Assembly: GCA_038496445.1 (NCBI GenBank)
Contig: JALMLS010000093.1
Span: forward strand, 248,001-312,000
DNA: 64,000 bases
Direction of reading: 5' to 3'
Source of the DNA: Trichosphaerium sp. ATCC 40318
Taxonomy: Eukaryota; Discosea; Flabellinia; Trichosidae
Shown here piece by piece: positions 47,601-59,796 of this stretch (position 1 is the first letter of the stretch; every line of letters starts with the position of its first letter). The translations under genes and the position numbers were made by a program. A model generated the notes under the pieces. It made no database searches, had not been told where the DNA came from, and saw nothing but the letters and a program-made list of their open reading frames with translations.

Positions 47601-48942
47601 CAAAAAAACGTCATGTGAACTTTTTGTATCTGATAGAACCCTTGCCAAAGGCTCCAGGTGCGTTGCTCCAAAGTATTTATGAGACTTGATATATGATCAA
47701 TATGTGATACATCTTGGAAATCACGTGCATACAACACTGTTAAGTTGAAAGCATAAAGAACAATGTTTGATGGATTTAAGGTCGTCAGGACTTCGTTTAG
47801 GAAATTCAAGTCTCTAGTGGTTTCAGTTAGTATTTTTTGTAGTATTAGGTAGGTTGGATATCATTATTGACATACTTGGCAGCAGTGGCTTCGTGACTCT
47901 TTGAGATATCCCATAATATTCCAACTTTCATCGGTGATGCGAAATTTTGTATGGCGGCACTAATCGGAAGTATGTTACGGCTACAGAAGTATAAAAAGTC
48001 TTCTGAATGCTGAACTATACAAGGCATAATCTCTTTTGTTTCTTGTAAGGAAATATCACAGTAATTTTGATGAGGGAGTTTGCTAATACTAGGTTTGAAA
48101 TAAAACTCATAAATCTAAAAATATAATTAAAACAAAAACTCACTTATCAACTCTCTCAAAGTACCTCTTCATCCATACGTTTGCTGAAACCATGTGACTC
48201 GCATCCTTGTATATATATATTAGGTTCTCCTTTTGGAGGATCATGGACGATGCCAGTTATTTCCATATCGTTAACAGCGGTTGTGTTAAATGGAACTCTG
48301 AGGGAGCTTTGATACCAACCTTCTCCTAATACATGATTATCAATTGGCGTGCTATAACGATAATATCCATACCTGTTTTGGTTTCTGTCTTTAAAAACCC
48401 ACCAATCTTTAATAACATAACACGTGACTCCAACTTTTTCATGTGACTAATCTTAGTACGAAACACATTACCAACAACATTCTCAACCAATCCAGTAGTT
48501 TTTTTATCAAACATCTGTGCGCTTACATCAAAAACACTTTTGGCTAAACACAAGTCAGAGCAATAGTTACATTTTCATTCCATGCCATACCTTTTTCTTT
48601 CTTGACTACAACTGCTTCGACAAGCGTACCATCAACGGACATGCTGTATTTCTCGATTTTTGATTCTGCAAGAAAAAGTCAGTTAACGATAATCCCTTTG
48701 TCAGTCAGGTTTTTTGCATACCATTCGCTGTGTATAGCTCAAATTCAGCTTCGTCGATGTCGCTGGTGGTGTTGTTTGTAAAACAAATTCGAATGTCAAT
48801 TTCTATCGTGTATTAACGTACATGGACGTTGTTTAGCGTACTAACCGTATTTAAATGATTTAACTGCGAAAGTAATTGAAACATTGTCAACACGAAGACA
48901 TTTGTCTGAATTGACATCTCTTATCGCTATAGGTGCTTCCAT
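44663..48942 (-). CDS. VIT-VWA protein with RWD motifs and C-terminal DUF2135-like domain
   Basis: Start at 48942 (MEAPIAIRDVNSDKCLRVDN); stop at 44663; about 17 exons. The N-terminus is a VIT domain: DEAEFELYTANESKIEKYSM, VDGTLVEAVVVKKEKAK, FDVSAQ and NVFRTKISHM. A VWA domain follows with the metal-site motif DISKS (DxSxS) in MKVGILWDISKSHEA, then VFLLFSDGINTIG. After ITPETSMIVLSSLTEYIKHE the middle is basic and disordered. It carries three KKSRWDSP/SRWDTLTP/SRWDSTP motifs (45.9-46.06 kb) like the N-terminus of splicing factor SF3B1, where such Trp-containing motifs bind UHM domains. The last domain reads VVISWNHPTANVELHVTEPS, KSGGTMSTDCKGYGPQEY and KGSYTVTVKM, a good match to DUF2135/YfaP-like beta domains. 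VIT-VWA proteins include inter-alpha-trypsin heavy chains and vault PARP. There is no signal peptide, so it is probably intracellular. Confidence 0.78.
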
Positions 48943-49221
48943 AGCAAGTATACAATTACACAATAAGACAGAAAAAAGGATTGCTTCTTCGATTTTGACA
49001 CCCAAAGTCCCATTCAACAAAACACAAAACGAAGGAAATTACTGACTCCTACTTCAATTAACTCAGCAAACGATAACTCCACACGAACAACAACATATCC
49101 AAGCTTCTTTTATTGCAATAACAACGTACATCTATTGGAAGGAGAAATACAATTCGACGTTTTTCAACTTTTTTTTCTGTTTTGGTTTTTTTTTTTGATC
49201 AAAACTTGAAAGTATCTTACA

Positions 49222-49848
49222 ATGTTGAAAGGTATCCCACCATGTATATCGGCTGATTTAATGCATACCCTGCTTTCAATGGGTCATGGGGATGAACTTG
49301 TCATCTCAGACGGTTAGTTTGTGGCTATTTTGAAGCAGTATGATCAATATTCGCCTAGGAAACTTTCCAGCTGCCAGCTGTGCTACAAATAAACTCATTT
49401 TAGCGAAGGGTGTAACGTACGACTGCCTACCTTTTTAGAAACTCGATTAATTAGTATTTAGCTGTTCAACGCTACTAGACGCGATTCTACAGGTTAGTAG
49501 CGACTTTTTAGAGTCAACTGACATTTTTACTAGTTTTTCCCATTAGATCCTTACGCCTCAGACTCTGTTTGCGTTATGGAAGTTGTGTCTGGTTAGCAAA
49601 CAGCACGCTCAACAATGTGATCCTAATATTTTTTTGTAGGAGACTCAAACAGCCCAGAAACACCTCCAGTATGGTCTGAATACAAACAAATAGTCAAAAA
49701 ACACGAAAGTGACAAGTTTCCTCTTGTACAAGTTGAGAGAATGGCTTTTTATGAAAGAGCCAAAAAAGCTTTCGCTGTTGTTGCTACGTCGGACACAAAA
49801 ATATACGCCAATATCATCATAAAGAAAGGCGTAGTTTTCCCAAAGTAA
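49222..49848 (+). CDS. FUOM: Fucose mutarotase (RbsD/FucU family)
   Basis: Five exons begin MLKGIPPCISADLMHTLLSM, followed by GHGDELVISDGNFPAASCA, then CSTLLDAIL, DPYASDSVCVMEVV, PVWSEYKQIVKKHES and FAVVATSDTKIYANIIIKKG before the stop at 49848. The GHGDE motif carries the catalytic His and Asp, and the closing YANIIIKKG matches the active-site end of the family. Length (about 145 residues) is right. The enzyme interconverts alpha and beta anomers of L-fucose in the cytosol so that fucokinase or dehydrogenases can use it. It is arranged head to head with the VIT-VWA gene (280 bases apart). Together with the secreted fucosidase at 4.9 kb it suggests use of host or food fucose. Confidence 0.92.
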
Positions 49849-50626
49849 TCGAACAAAAGCATCAAACAAACGAACTTAAATAAACGCCTTTAATAGCGCT
49901 TTTTGAACCATAAATCCATTCATCTACGCATATCTTGTAATTTCAGAGCACTTTTAGAAGTATTAGAGAAAGAATTCTTGACCGTGAATTCCAGTAGACA
50001 TAAGTGAGGTCGTGACTCATTTTTTTCCTACGTTTTTACATAATACCGTATTTTCTTTGATTTTCTCTAGTAATCAATTGTACAGTACAGTTTTTATGCT
50101 ATTATTACGCGAATTTACTTACGAAATTCGCGAAATTTATTGGAGAGCAATTTCAGTGATAATCAAGGCTTCACTCAATTCACTGGCGTTTGGCTATCAA
50201 AACAACTGTAAACCCACAATAACATATTCAATACACCACAACAACAACAACACACTACAACCAAAGGGCATCTGATATCGTTCAGTATGTTAATCAAAAG
50301 TTGACACTGTGTAGGGTCTTTTGTTGGATATTTATCCACGTTTCGCTAAGTGGAATTCCAGAATTCTATCATCACATGATTAACAGCTACATTAATTTTA
50401 TGCTATTGTAGATAAGTACTTGAAGCAGCAGTAGGTCTCACCCGTTGGAACGGTGCGCCGGAAAAACCTGGTGAGCGTTGCTGATAGTACAATCTGCCTT
50501 TGTTTTTTTTTTACCTTCTTTTTTTTTCTAGGAAACTAGGCTGAACTTCAAGATTTTCGAAGCGTTTACCTGAGGGACTCTTTCGTGGGTTTTCGTTCTT
50601 TACGATAGGCAATGTATTAATTATTA
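49849..50626. other. Spacer of about 0.8 kb
   Basis: Contains a plus-strand open stretch at 50012-50275 without family resemblance and a palindrome-rich AT segment near 50110 (GCGAATTTACTTACGAAATTC). T-runs near 50502 and 50519 follow a GC-richer piece (50430-50475) that might be a small pol III transcript, but I see no A or B box. Nothing can be called. Confidence 0.35.
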
Positions 50627-52131
50627 CTATGTACACTCTTTTACAAATATAAGCAAATCAGCGAACTGTTCAACATCTAAAGATTCGAGTGGTGGAAGCT
50701 TTTCAGCATATAACCAACTCATACAGATGCCAATATTCTTTGATGCGCCATTGATTCCCTTATCGCTCCATAAAGCCCATGTTTTGGTAAGTTGTCTAAA
50801 ATTTGGTAATCTTGATTCTAATAACCCTTTGTGTAGTTCATATGGCCTGTATACTAATATTAGTACCAAGCACTAAACCAAAAAAAAAAAAACAGAATTT
50901 CAAAAAAAAATTCCTACTGACCTGTCTATCCGCAACTGTAAGTCAGAAAATTCTCCATCCTCTAATAACCGGTGTAATGTATCAGAATAACTCTTAGTAT
51001 CACCAGAAGGCATTCCAGTCCGATGTAACTTATTCTGACAAAGTGCAATCCGAAGTTGATCGTTTACACATTGTTTATCTGTAAATATCTTCAGTAAATG
51101 ACTCTTATTCTTTACCAATGTAGTTAATTTTTTTGCTGATGCCGTATCTACATCTGAGATTGATAATCGATTTAGGTGCGTATTCCTTTCCAAAGCAGAA
51201 CAAATGATCTTGAGAAAATTATGAGAATGTCAAAAATCAAAAACCATTTGTTAGTTTCTTTGAAAATGAAAAGAAAAAAAAACGTACAGCACAACCTTCA
51301 GGTTGAATATCATTCTGTCCAATATGTAATGTTTTTAAAGGTGTATCATGCTCCAATAATTGTGCAATATAATCAGCACCAGTCTCAGTGATACCATTGT
51401 GCAGCATACGCAACGACTAAACCATCATGTCAAAAAAGATTCGAACTTCAAAGTAGTAGCTCGGTTTCAATGAAAACAAACCGTACCTTTATATACCTAT
51501 TATTAACTAACCCGTTAACAATACAACGACATCCTTCATCACCAATAGAAGCAAATGAAATTACAAGTGTTCTTAGAGACCTGTTAAATCGTAAAGCACT
51601 ACTTAAACAATCCAATCCTTCGCTACCAATAGTATTCTCTGCATTACAACAAGAAAAAGGTCAAAACAGACTAAGTTTAGATAAACTTTGAAAAAAGAAG
51701 AATTCTTCTTTTGTACCGGACAAATTTAGCTCTGTAAGCGATGAGTTGTAGTATTGTAATGCACGTGAAATATAAGAAACTCCTTGAGCCCCGAGGTTGA
51801 CATCAATTAGTTCTAAACGGACCAAAGTTTTCGAGTTTTGTAGAAGCTCTCCTATGCGTTTTGCGCCTTTGTTGCCAACATTTGAGCCTATTTTGGGTGT
51901 AAATACTGAGTATTAGGGAAGACAAACCATAGTTTCATTGATTTTCAAGTATAGCAGTCCTTTACGCCGAAATAGTATGATTTACGTGCCTGAGAAGCAT
52001 AACTCGGTAATCTCTGGGTTTTTTTCAACTTCACAACAAATTTCGTTTAAACGAACACTGCTGAGCGCTCCAAATGATACTGTACAGTATCGACCGGTTT
52101 TTACCACTGAAGCGTCTTTGACAGGGAACAT
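50627..52131 (-). CDS. LRR-BTB protein
   Basis: Start at 52131 (MFPVKDASVVKTGRYCTVSF); stop at 50627; about eight exons. Residues about 35-300 hold ribonuclease-inhibitor-type leucine-rich repeats: EITELCFSG, NVGNKGAKRIGELLQNSKTL, VRLELIDVNLGAQGVSYISR, RSLRTLVISFASIGDEGCRC, ITETGADYIAQLLEHDTPLK and TLHIGQNDIQPEGC. The C-terminus is a BTB/POZ domain: LLEDGEFSDLQLRIDR, PYELHKGLLESRLPNFRQL, then ICMSWLYAEKLPPLESLDVE and FADLLIFVKECT. BTB domains dimerise and can bind Cullin-3; the LRRs would choose the substrate. The start is in frame with the first LRR. The BTB domain is at the C-terminus, the reverse of the common BTB-Kelch layout. Confidence 0.75.
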
Positions 52132-52320
52132 TTACGTATCGCACACTACCTGTTTTGTGTTAGAGTGCTATTGAGGATGCCATCAGTGCTTTTGTCGTAA
52201 ATATCAACGGTCAAAAAAATTACACCAAATACAATGAAATCATTTATTCAAGCCATTTGGGCGTTATTGTACATATTATACTTGTGTCATGCAGCACCTT
52301 TATTGTTTCTCGCAAACATG

Positions 52321-52690
52321 TTATTGCGATCGCTGTATGTACGCTGCAACTTGTTTGCGACGCTCTGCAGCTCTTGTTCGCCTTCTTACAATTGCTTCTT
52401 TAACCATTGCTCTTGCTTCAGCGTCAGATGAAGTTACTAGTAACAATAAGACCAATTAACGCATCGCAGAGTGTATTAGAGTTTCTGATAGACATACCAT
52501 ACCAATTATAGCGTAAATAGCCTACAAAACCAACTGTGAACCCAAGGCAAACATAATACAACTACAATGTGGATTTTAACTTCAAGGTGTCACCGTTTTT
52601 TTGTACCCCAATGCGCCCTCCAAAGAACTCTACAAATCGCGATACACTGAATGGCGGTGTAGTGTGTTTATACGTATTAAGCGGTTCCAT
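52321..52690 (-). CDS. Small single-TM protein, about 87 residues
   Basis: Three short exons, each too small to stand out alone, join in phase: MEPLNTYKHTTPPFSVSRFV with EFFGGRIG, then LYYVCLGFTVGFVGYLRYNW and Y, then VTSSDAEARAMVKEAIVRRR and TRAAERRKQVAAYIQRSQ, ending at 52321. Introns start GTACAA and GTATGT. One hydrophobic segment near residues 29-44 is followed by a long basic amphipathic helix. This layout is common in small subunits of mitochondrial inner-membrane complexes, but I cannot name the protein. It lies head to head with the coiled-coil gene at 52780. Confidence 0.55.
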
Positions 52691-52779
52691 GCAGCCAGGT
52701 TAGAATAATTGCGAGAAACACATGAAAACTCACAGTCTAATTGAGGTCAATATGTCTTAAAAACGATCTAAGCATAAGA

Positions 52780-54107
52780 ATGGCATTAACTCTTGGTCAA
52801 TTAGGCAATATAGGCCTCATCGTCGCAATTGTAATGTTGTACATTATGCTTGTACGACAAAACTCTGATATTTCGCAATCGAAGCAAGACTTGGCATTTC
52901 AATACGACAAGACTACGAAAACGTTGAACAAAGATATTGAGTATCTGAAGAGTAAATTCGCCAAACTCGATGCACAGCAAAGAGAATCCATTAATAAAGT
53001 GCGTCAGGAATACGAGGGTGACATATCGAAACTTACAAGTGCATTATCAGCGGCTGGTAAGTACAAAGGTTTAAACCAATGCCTTACGCATTAACGTGAT
53101 ACACAGAGACCGGTGTAGATAGTAAAATACAAACCGTTCAAGAAAGTATTTCATCATTGACAGCTGAGTTGGAAGAAAAGCTTTCCGCGCACAATGACGG
53201 CAAACACGATGAACTCGGTACGCTCTTCGAAGCGTTTGGGATTTTTTTAACACGTCAGCAAATAGATAAGCTCGTGGCATCCAGCAAAGACCAGTATGAT
53301 ACCCTAATAAACTCTTTAAAGGATCTAGAGGAAAAACTAGAGGAGTTAAAAACAAAAAACAACGCAGCGCATAAAGCTTTGTCTAAATCTATCTCAACAT
53401 CTCCTAAAGATTCTCAACAATCATCTTCCGAAGAATCCGATCTTATACCCCACGATACCGTACGTTAAAACTCGCCAACGTACTCCTTGATGCTAACTAT
53501 TATCAACAGGATGAAACAGAAACCACTAAAGACTTCTACAGCACAGAGTACGTCATTTTCCTTTATTGTTCCTCGAAGGGCAGCAAACCGAAGAAAACTT
53601 AGTCTAACGCTTTTAACTAGTGATTCAAATGAGGATAGGCCTAAAGAAGAAAGCAATGAAAAACAAACAGAGCCTCTAGAGAACGAAGAGGCAGGAGACA
53701 ATGCCGTTATTGGTATTGAAGTTGCTGGTCACAAGAAGCCAGAAGAAGAGCACGGTGACGAGTCCGAGCTTGAGGAAGTTACTCAGGATTCAAATGATGA
53801 AGACTTACAGCATGACCCTGACGTAGATGCTGAGCACCTCGCTGATGATAAATCTGATGCTGTACAGCACGATCCTGATGTAGATGCTGAGCACCTCGCT
53901 TCTGACGACAAACAAGGAGATGAGACATTGAAACATGCTGATCCATATGCTGTTGACGATGTGACTGAAGGTCATGATGCGAGCGATGGTACAAGTGATG
54001 ACGAAGGTCATGATGCAAGTGATGATACAAGTGATGAAGGTGTGGGTGAGTTGAATTTTGAAAAAAAGACGGAATCCAGAGGTAATATCAAAGCCAACTT
54101 TAACTGA
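52780..54107 (+). CDS. Membrane-anchored coiled-coil protein with acidic repeat tail
   Basis: The start MALTLGQLGNIGLIVAIVML gives a signal-anchor helix (residues about 8-24). A long coiled coil follows over three exons (SKQDLAFQYDKTTKTLNKDI, KLDAQQRESINKVRQEYEGD, SIQTVQ-like and SSLTAELEEKLSAHN). A segment GTLFEAFGIFLTRQQIDKL lies between the coils. The last part (53620-54107) is very acidic, with two copies of QHDPDVDAEHLA and two of EGHDASD. It ends VGELNFEKKTESRGNIKANF before the stop. The layout suggests a tether or spacer on an internal membrane with a calcium-buffer-like acidic tail. The family is not recognised. Confidence 0.6.
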
Positions 54108-54909
54108 AAAAAAAAACTTCAAAACGACGAGAAAAAAAAATCTAGCTGTAGTGTATTATTGACAATTAAAATAACCTTAAAAAATCATCACGTTATTTTG
54201 CTATATTTTATTGTGAAGGCACATGTCAGGTACAATGATTTCGCGTACAGTATTCTCTTTGACTCTTCTTCATAACAGAAAATTTTGACTGTTATTGCTG
54301 CTGACAGCTCTTGTTGCAATTGTACAACGTGTAGCTAACTCACCACACCACTTGTTAGGTTTATGTTGCTAACAGTATTCGCACTTTACCTCAAGAGCCT
54401 TGAGAATGTAGTAACCTGATACACTGCCAGTATTGCCATACAAATCTATTGTATACCTGCGAGCTTACTACAATAACCACAGGCTCTTTGCGCTCTTAAA
54501 GAACGTGATTGTCTTCGCCCATTAAACTTATGAAGGTAACGCCAACATGAGAATATTAAGATGAGGTGAGGTCATTGACCTTTAAAAATCATGAACAAGT
54601 AAAAGTCTTACATACTGAATACGCGGTACAACCTTATTCTACGTTACCGACAAGTGTCAAAATACAATATACACTGTTGATAGTACATCTCAAGACCCTT
54701 CTTTGTTAGGATTGAACTGTTGTTTCCACTCAGTGAGTTCACGACCAAAAAACGACCTTAATGAGATGTGTCACATGCTTCTCTTGCCCAACAATGATTC
54801 TTCTTATTATGATGCGGTATATTGAGTACTTTGGAACTTTAACTGCAAAAAACGCCAAAAGCTCGCTTAAAAAGCTCATAAAAACACAACATTTAACGTA
54901 ACTTGAAGC
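54108..54909. other. Spacer of about 0.8 kb
   Basis: AT-rich sequence, no convincing ORF or RNA gene. The minus-strand open stretch at 54739-54990 is a shadow over the first exon of the EF-hand gene. Confidence 0.45.
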
Positions 54910-56357
54910 ATGGGTAACTTTGTAGAAGGAGAAGGACAAACTGGAACTAATGCAGAAGCTTCCGGACGCGCACAACTGAAAATCTCTCAAGGTACGTTCG
55001 TTTTGGATAATATTGTATATTATGTATTCCTTGGCGCAGAGTGTATTGATTTAAAGCTAGGTATTGTCCCTCCTGATGACCAATCAAAGTTCGATGAGTT
55101 ACTTCAAAAAACAGCATGTAAGCGCAAAGGGCGAGACGTTTAACCTATTTCTAACAAAAATAGTCGACCAGGACCAGATTCAAATAATTATGGAGTCATG
55201 GGGCAGTAAAAACTACGAGCGTGGCCTTGAGAAAGACGTTAGTCCGTTTATTAGAATAAAAACTAATATTTCCGTACGCTTAACTTTAATCTGTAGGAGT
55301 TCGCAAAGGTAGCAGAACGCTTATCATTATTCGAACACGCTTCAAAAGACACTATTACTAAAGTAAGCCAAAATAAGCTCAACACCAAAATTAACCTCAA
55401 CAAACAACTTACAATGCGCAGGAAGTACTTGTCGATGCGTTTTTCGACATGTTCGATCAAGACAAGAATGGCACGCCTTGAATTTATATTACTTCCTTCT
55501 AGACGCTAAAATCCCTATAGGAACAGTAGAATTCTTTGAGTTTGTAACAGCTGCGTCCCTCTTAACTGTAAGAACCTACTTTCTCGTTAATATGTTGCTT
55601 ACTTACTTTGTAGACTGGTTCATTGGAAGACAAAGCGAAGCGTATGTCTTTAAAAGCGAGGAATCGAGAATTCTCCACTTTTTTGTTTACAAATCTCTTT
55701 TTTTAATGCAAGTCACACTACGCGTGATATCTTAACACGTAGTGCATTGTTGTCTACGCGCGTAAAGCCAATTTGAGTTTTTTTCCTGATTTGATGTTCT
55801 TTTAGTATTTTTCCGCACATACGACAGGAATGCTGATGGAAAGATTGATAAGAGAGAGTTAAGGCTTCAAGCAAAGAAGTTTTTTGTTAGCGCAAAAAAA
55901 ATGAAGCAATCTCAGCTCAAACGCATGGCAAAATACACACATGTACGTTGAACCGTTTATCCATATATGTGCATGATCATATTTAAAGAAAAGCTGTAAT
56001 TTCGAACGAACAAACGACTGAGTTTAACATCTTCTTTTTTTTTTCGTGTTTTTCTTCAAGTTGATAGTTTCTAGGACCCAATGTATGATAGTTACGCCGA
56101 AACTGTTGATACAAGTGTAGATGAGGCAGCAGTGGATAAAATGGTAGAATCAGCATTCTTACAAGCTGACACGGTACGGCGGAATCTTAAACCTTTGCGA
56201 AGGTTTTTTTTTGTTTTGTTTTCACACCCATACTTATTTATCAACGCTTTAGAATGGTAATAGTTGTATTTCTGAGGTCGAATTTGTAAACTGGGTTAAG
56301 ACTGATAAGAACATTCGCAGCTTAATGGTTCAACTTGGATTTAATATTACCATTTAA
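54910..56357 (+). CDS. EF-hand calcium-binding protein
   Basis: About nine short exons begin MGNFVEGEGQTGTNAEASGR. The Gly at position 2 allows possible myristoylation. Helical exons follow (IDLKLGIVPPDDQSKFDELL, QIIMESWGSKNYERGLEKDV, FAKVAERLSLFEHASKDTI). EF-hand loops are visible: one after DAFFDMFDQDKNGT with TVEFFEFVTAASL, a second in DRNADGKIDKRELRLQ, and a third in ADTNGNSCISEVEFVNWV. The protein ends LMVQLGFNITI at 56357. The number and spacing of hands fit a calcineurin-B/neuronal-calcium-sensor-like protein, but the N-terminal part is unusual and I would not name it. The intron after the first loop is short (about 26-30 nt) and its exact edges are uncertain. Confidence 0.65.
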
Positions 56358-56608
56358 GGGCCACAGCCTTCAGACAAGTAAAAAATAAAAAAGCAAGTCC
56401 ACTTGTATATTTGTTCTTCTTTTTCTATCTGAAACCCTTCGTTGCTTATTCCGGCATAGTAAGAATCAACGATAAGGAATTTGAGCCAAAGCTTTTCAAC
56501 AAAGTTGATCTTGATGTAAAATCAAGTCATAGACATTTATGTATACATCAATGGAATTGAAATCTCAATGTAATAAAGAAATTCTCTTTTATTTCGTTCC
56601 GGGGAAGG
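56358..56608. other. Spacer between converging genes
   Basis: AT-rich 3' flank of the EF-hand gene and of the minus-strand secreted-protein gene. No gene was seen. Confidence 0.5.
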
Positions 56609-59600
56609 TTACGCAGACACGTGAACAACTGCACATCCTCTTAGAAGAGGAACTGTAAGTTTTATAACATATCCACTTGATACAATAGGCTTAATGATCA
56701 CACCAGGCTGATTGCCTGGGTGATATGCCGTAAATTCACCTCCAAAAGATCTTTACTTTTGAGAGTCACAGTAGTGCTTTCTAAACTGCCTCCTACAAAA
56801 AAAGTAAGCACAGAAACGTCACCATACAGCGTTTGACATTGTGAACAAAAATCACGTGCCTGCGACGATTACTAAGGCGTATCCTGTCTTGACTTTGAAC
56901 AGATTTGCACTTGAACTTCCTCCGCTAACTGAAGATATTGCATGTGGTGTAAGAACCCATTCTTTTCCTTTCATCATAGAAAACAATCTTCCATAATCAG
57001 AGAAGTATTTATTATATTCATCATTAGGAAGAATGCAATGATCATTTTCTAAGAAAAAAAAAAGATGACTATGGTGCTATAAATAAAAAATAATCACGTG
57101 CTTGGAAATGGTACTGTTGGATAACTTCCAGTGTACAGATGTCGTTGGAGGAATAAATCCCAACTAATACCGCCCATAGGTCCTTTATGGTCCCAACTTA
57201 TTATTGGCTTTGCAAGACCTAGATAACTCGATCCAACTTGATGAAAATCATAGTCACCAAATTCATCGTAGATACCATCAGCGTACTCCATTCTAAGTAT
57301 AATTTTAACCAATACCATACACAAATACTAAAACAACGCAGAGTGCAATGATTTTGAGCCACAGTGAGTTGAAGGTAAAAAAGTTGAAAAAAAAAGAAGA
57401 AAGCAATTTTTTTCTGATGAGTTTCTACGCACGTGTCAAGGCGAAACAAATGATCGTTAACAAATTGAAAAGCACCAAGAGGGTGAATTGCTTCAGCGTT
57501 AAGAGCCATAGCTTTTCTCCATCCTAATAATCCAAAAGCAGCTGGTTTACCGCTTGCCCAGGATATTCCATCATCGCTGTTCTACATTAGTTTCCCGATT
57601 CAAATCAAAATATCTTCCGGTACCGCCTTTCATTGAACCTTCCGGACCAGTCAAGTCTATCAACACAAAATCCGGATACAGGTGTCTCCCTTGAGATATC
57701 AGTCCAAATGAGCATAATGTAGAAAAACCGCCTGAGAAAGGCCGGCGCCCGTAAAACAACTTACTTCAAAACTCGGACATAACTTTTGACCATATGGTCT
57801 TGCCAAGGTTGAGAACCTGCATCTAGTACTACAGTACCAGTGTAAGACAAATGCCATTTGTGTGATACGTCATCATAAAGAACGCTTTGATCAAATACAT
57901 TTCGAACAAGTGTGTTAGACTTGCATTGAATTTCTTGGCTGTAATTTGTTGGTTTTTCACAGATTTGTGAGATTGACTCGCTTAGGGGTAACGTGTACCT
58001 ATCACCAAACCGTCAACAAATGAAAAGAGCAACGAAACAAGTAATAATGAGCAGTACCATCCAAATTCAAATAGATTGGCATAAGCACATGTAGCAAATC
58101 CATATCCTCTAAATTTGTGGTACCACTCGTTAATCTCTGTTAAAGATTCATTCACACAAGCTAGTGGATCTTTTTCTAAGCATCATTAGTTCAAAAATGA
58201 AATGGTTCACAACAAAACACCTGATGTTTCGAGAGAAAAAAACACGAAGAAAGACACAAAAATATTCTGTTTTGAATTTCTTCTTTTTTTCTTGATTTCA
58301 ACGCACCATTATAATGAGGCATACACGTGACCCATTTTTTAGAACCTTTAGGACCTAACCACTCTCCGAACATTTGATATGTAAACGTTGCATCCTTCAT
58401 TAAAGATAGAGTCAATACAGCAAAAGACAAGAAGAAAACTGCATTTTTGTTACCCAATTTAGTGAAAAGTCATATCCTTTATACAATGTCCCGTTTAGAT
58501 CTTCTCCTCTATAATCAGAATACGCTCCGCATCCATCTGCTTTAGATACGTCTACTTTTGGATAGAAATACCTCGGATACTCCTCAACCATAAAGCCCAA
58601 TGCTAAACTCTCAAGTTAGTAACTACAAACACCCAGTACTATTACACTTATGTGTTGATTTTAAAAATATTTACTTACCTGGTCTCCAACAATCTTCATG
58701 TCCAACAATATGTTGTGTATATTTAATCAACTTATTTTGCCCAAACCGTAGGTTGGTCTTTCCAAAATTCATAGAACCTTTTTTACCTTTTATTGATGTA
58801 TTCAAAAAAAGATAAACTGTTTCATCAACAGGTGAAAGCGCAAGTGTTACACCAACACCATAAGTACTGTCTAAAGTGTATTTATATATGGTACATCATA
58901 TTATGAGGGTTTTACCTATCCTGGAAGCTACAGGAATCGCGAACGAAGGGATGAATTGGGAAGGATGACAACTATCTGATTTTCGAACTTGAGGTGAAGT
59001 ACACATACCTCCATACTATCAACTTGTTAATAATCTACTAGCGCTTTTTATCATAAAAACAAGAAAAACTTACTGTGTACGACTCGTTCTTCATTGAAAT
59101 AGGCGCATAAGGATCATAACCAGGAGAAACACCTAAAATATTTAAACTCAAAAAAAATTGCCCATATTGGTCTGATTTGGTATTTATACCTGGTCCCGTG
59201 CGACTGAACAGTTGTTAGATGAAACTAAGGCTAGTGACAACCTACCTCGTCCAAAACTTAGCGTCAGTGAAATCTTTCCATTCGAACTGTGTGCTTATCT
59301 CTAAACAATTGTAAACGAGCTTTTTTGTTCAAGTTCGTGATGTTACTAACCCGTGCTCCAATAAGAAGATGCATCGCTTTGAAAGGTAGTATCCCATGTA
59401 ATACTTGAAAGCCAAGGACGGAAGGTGTCTGTAATAGTGACCAGTGTTGATTTATCAACATTTCTTTGCACTTTTCTCTCCACTTTAATGCTACCATCCC
59501 AAATATGAGAGATAACGGTACTGCCTTTAACCCATGTCACGTGGAATTCGTTTCAGATTTATTATTTAAACAATTAACGGACCTGGAACAGTAGTACACT

Positions 59601-59796
59601 CTTCAAGCTGCGTAGAAACTGTGACAGAGAAAGATACTGAAACGTTATTTATTTTCACGTGCAGTGACGTCCCAACGCCAGTGTTTTCATCAAAGCACAG
59701 AGATACTGTTGTACTATCCTTGGAAGTAACACAGGACTCGCCAGTTACTGATATAATAAACAATACAGCGCATAGCAAAACTTTCAAGAGCGGCAT
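56609..59796 (-). CDS. Large secreted protein, possible glycoside hydrolase
   Basis: The start at 59796 gives a clear signal peptide (MPLLKVLLCAVLFIISVTG) and ESCVTSKDST. About 17 exons follow. Recognisable blocks are TWVKGSTVISHIWDG, FRPWLSSITWDTTFQS, ISMKNESY, VGVTLALSPVDETVYLFL, NKLIKYTQHIVGHEDCWRPG, YPRYFYPKVD, FATCAYANLFEFGW, SQPWQDHMVK, DDGISWASGKPAAFGLLGWR, AIHPLGAFQFVNDHLFRLD, MEYADGIYDEFGDYDFHQVG and SWDHKGPMGGISWDLFLQRH. The C-terminal beta-sandwich ends GYVIKLTVPLLRGC and the stop is at 56609. The many Trp and Asp residues and the barrel-like order of blocks suggest a secreted carbohydrate-active enzyme, but I cannot assign a GH family. The last splice, near 56730, is uncertain: a 32-nt intron (GTGAAT...CAATCAG) keeps the frame. 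Confidence 0.5.

Noticed and set aside
50430-50520. GC-richer stretch followed by T-runs, considered as a small pol III RNA gene
   Set aside because: No tRNA cloverleaf, no A or B box, and T-runs are common throughout this AT-rich sequence.
53779-54122. Minus-strand frames rich in His and Ile over the acidic repeats
   Set aside because: They are reverse-strand shadows of GAT/GAC repeats in the plus-strand acidic tail.
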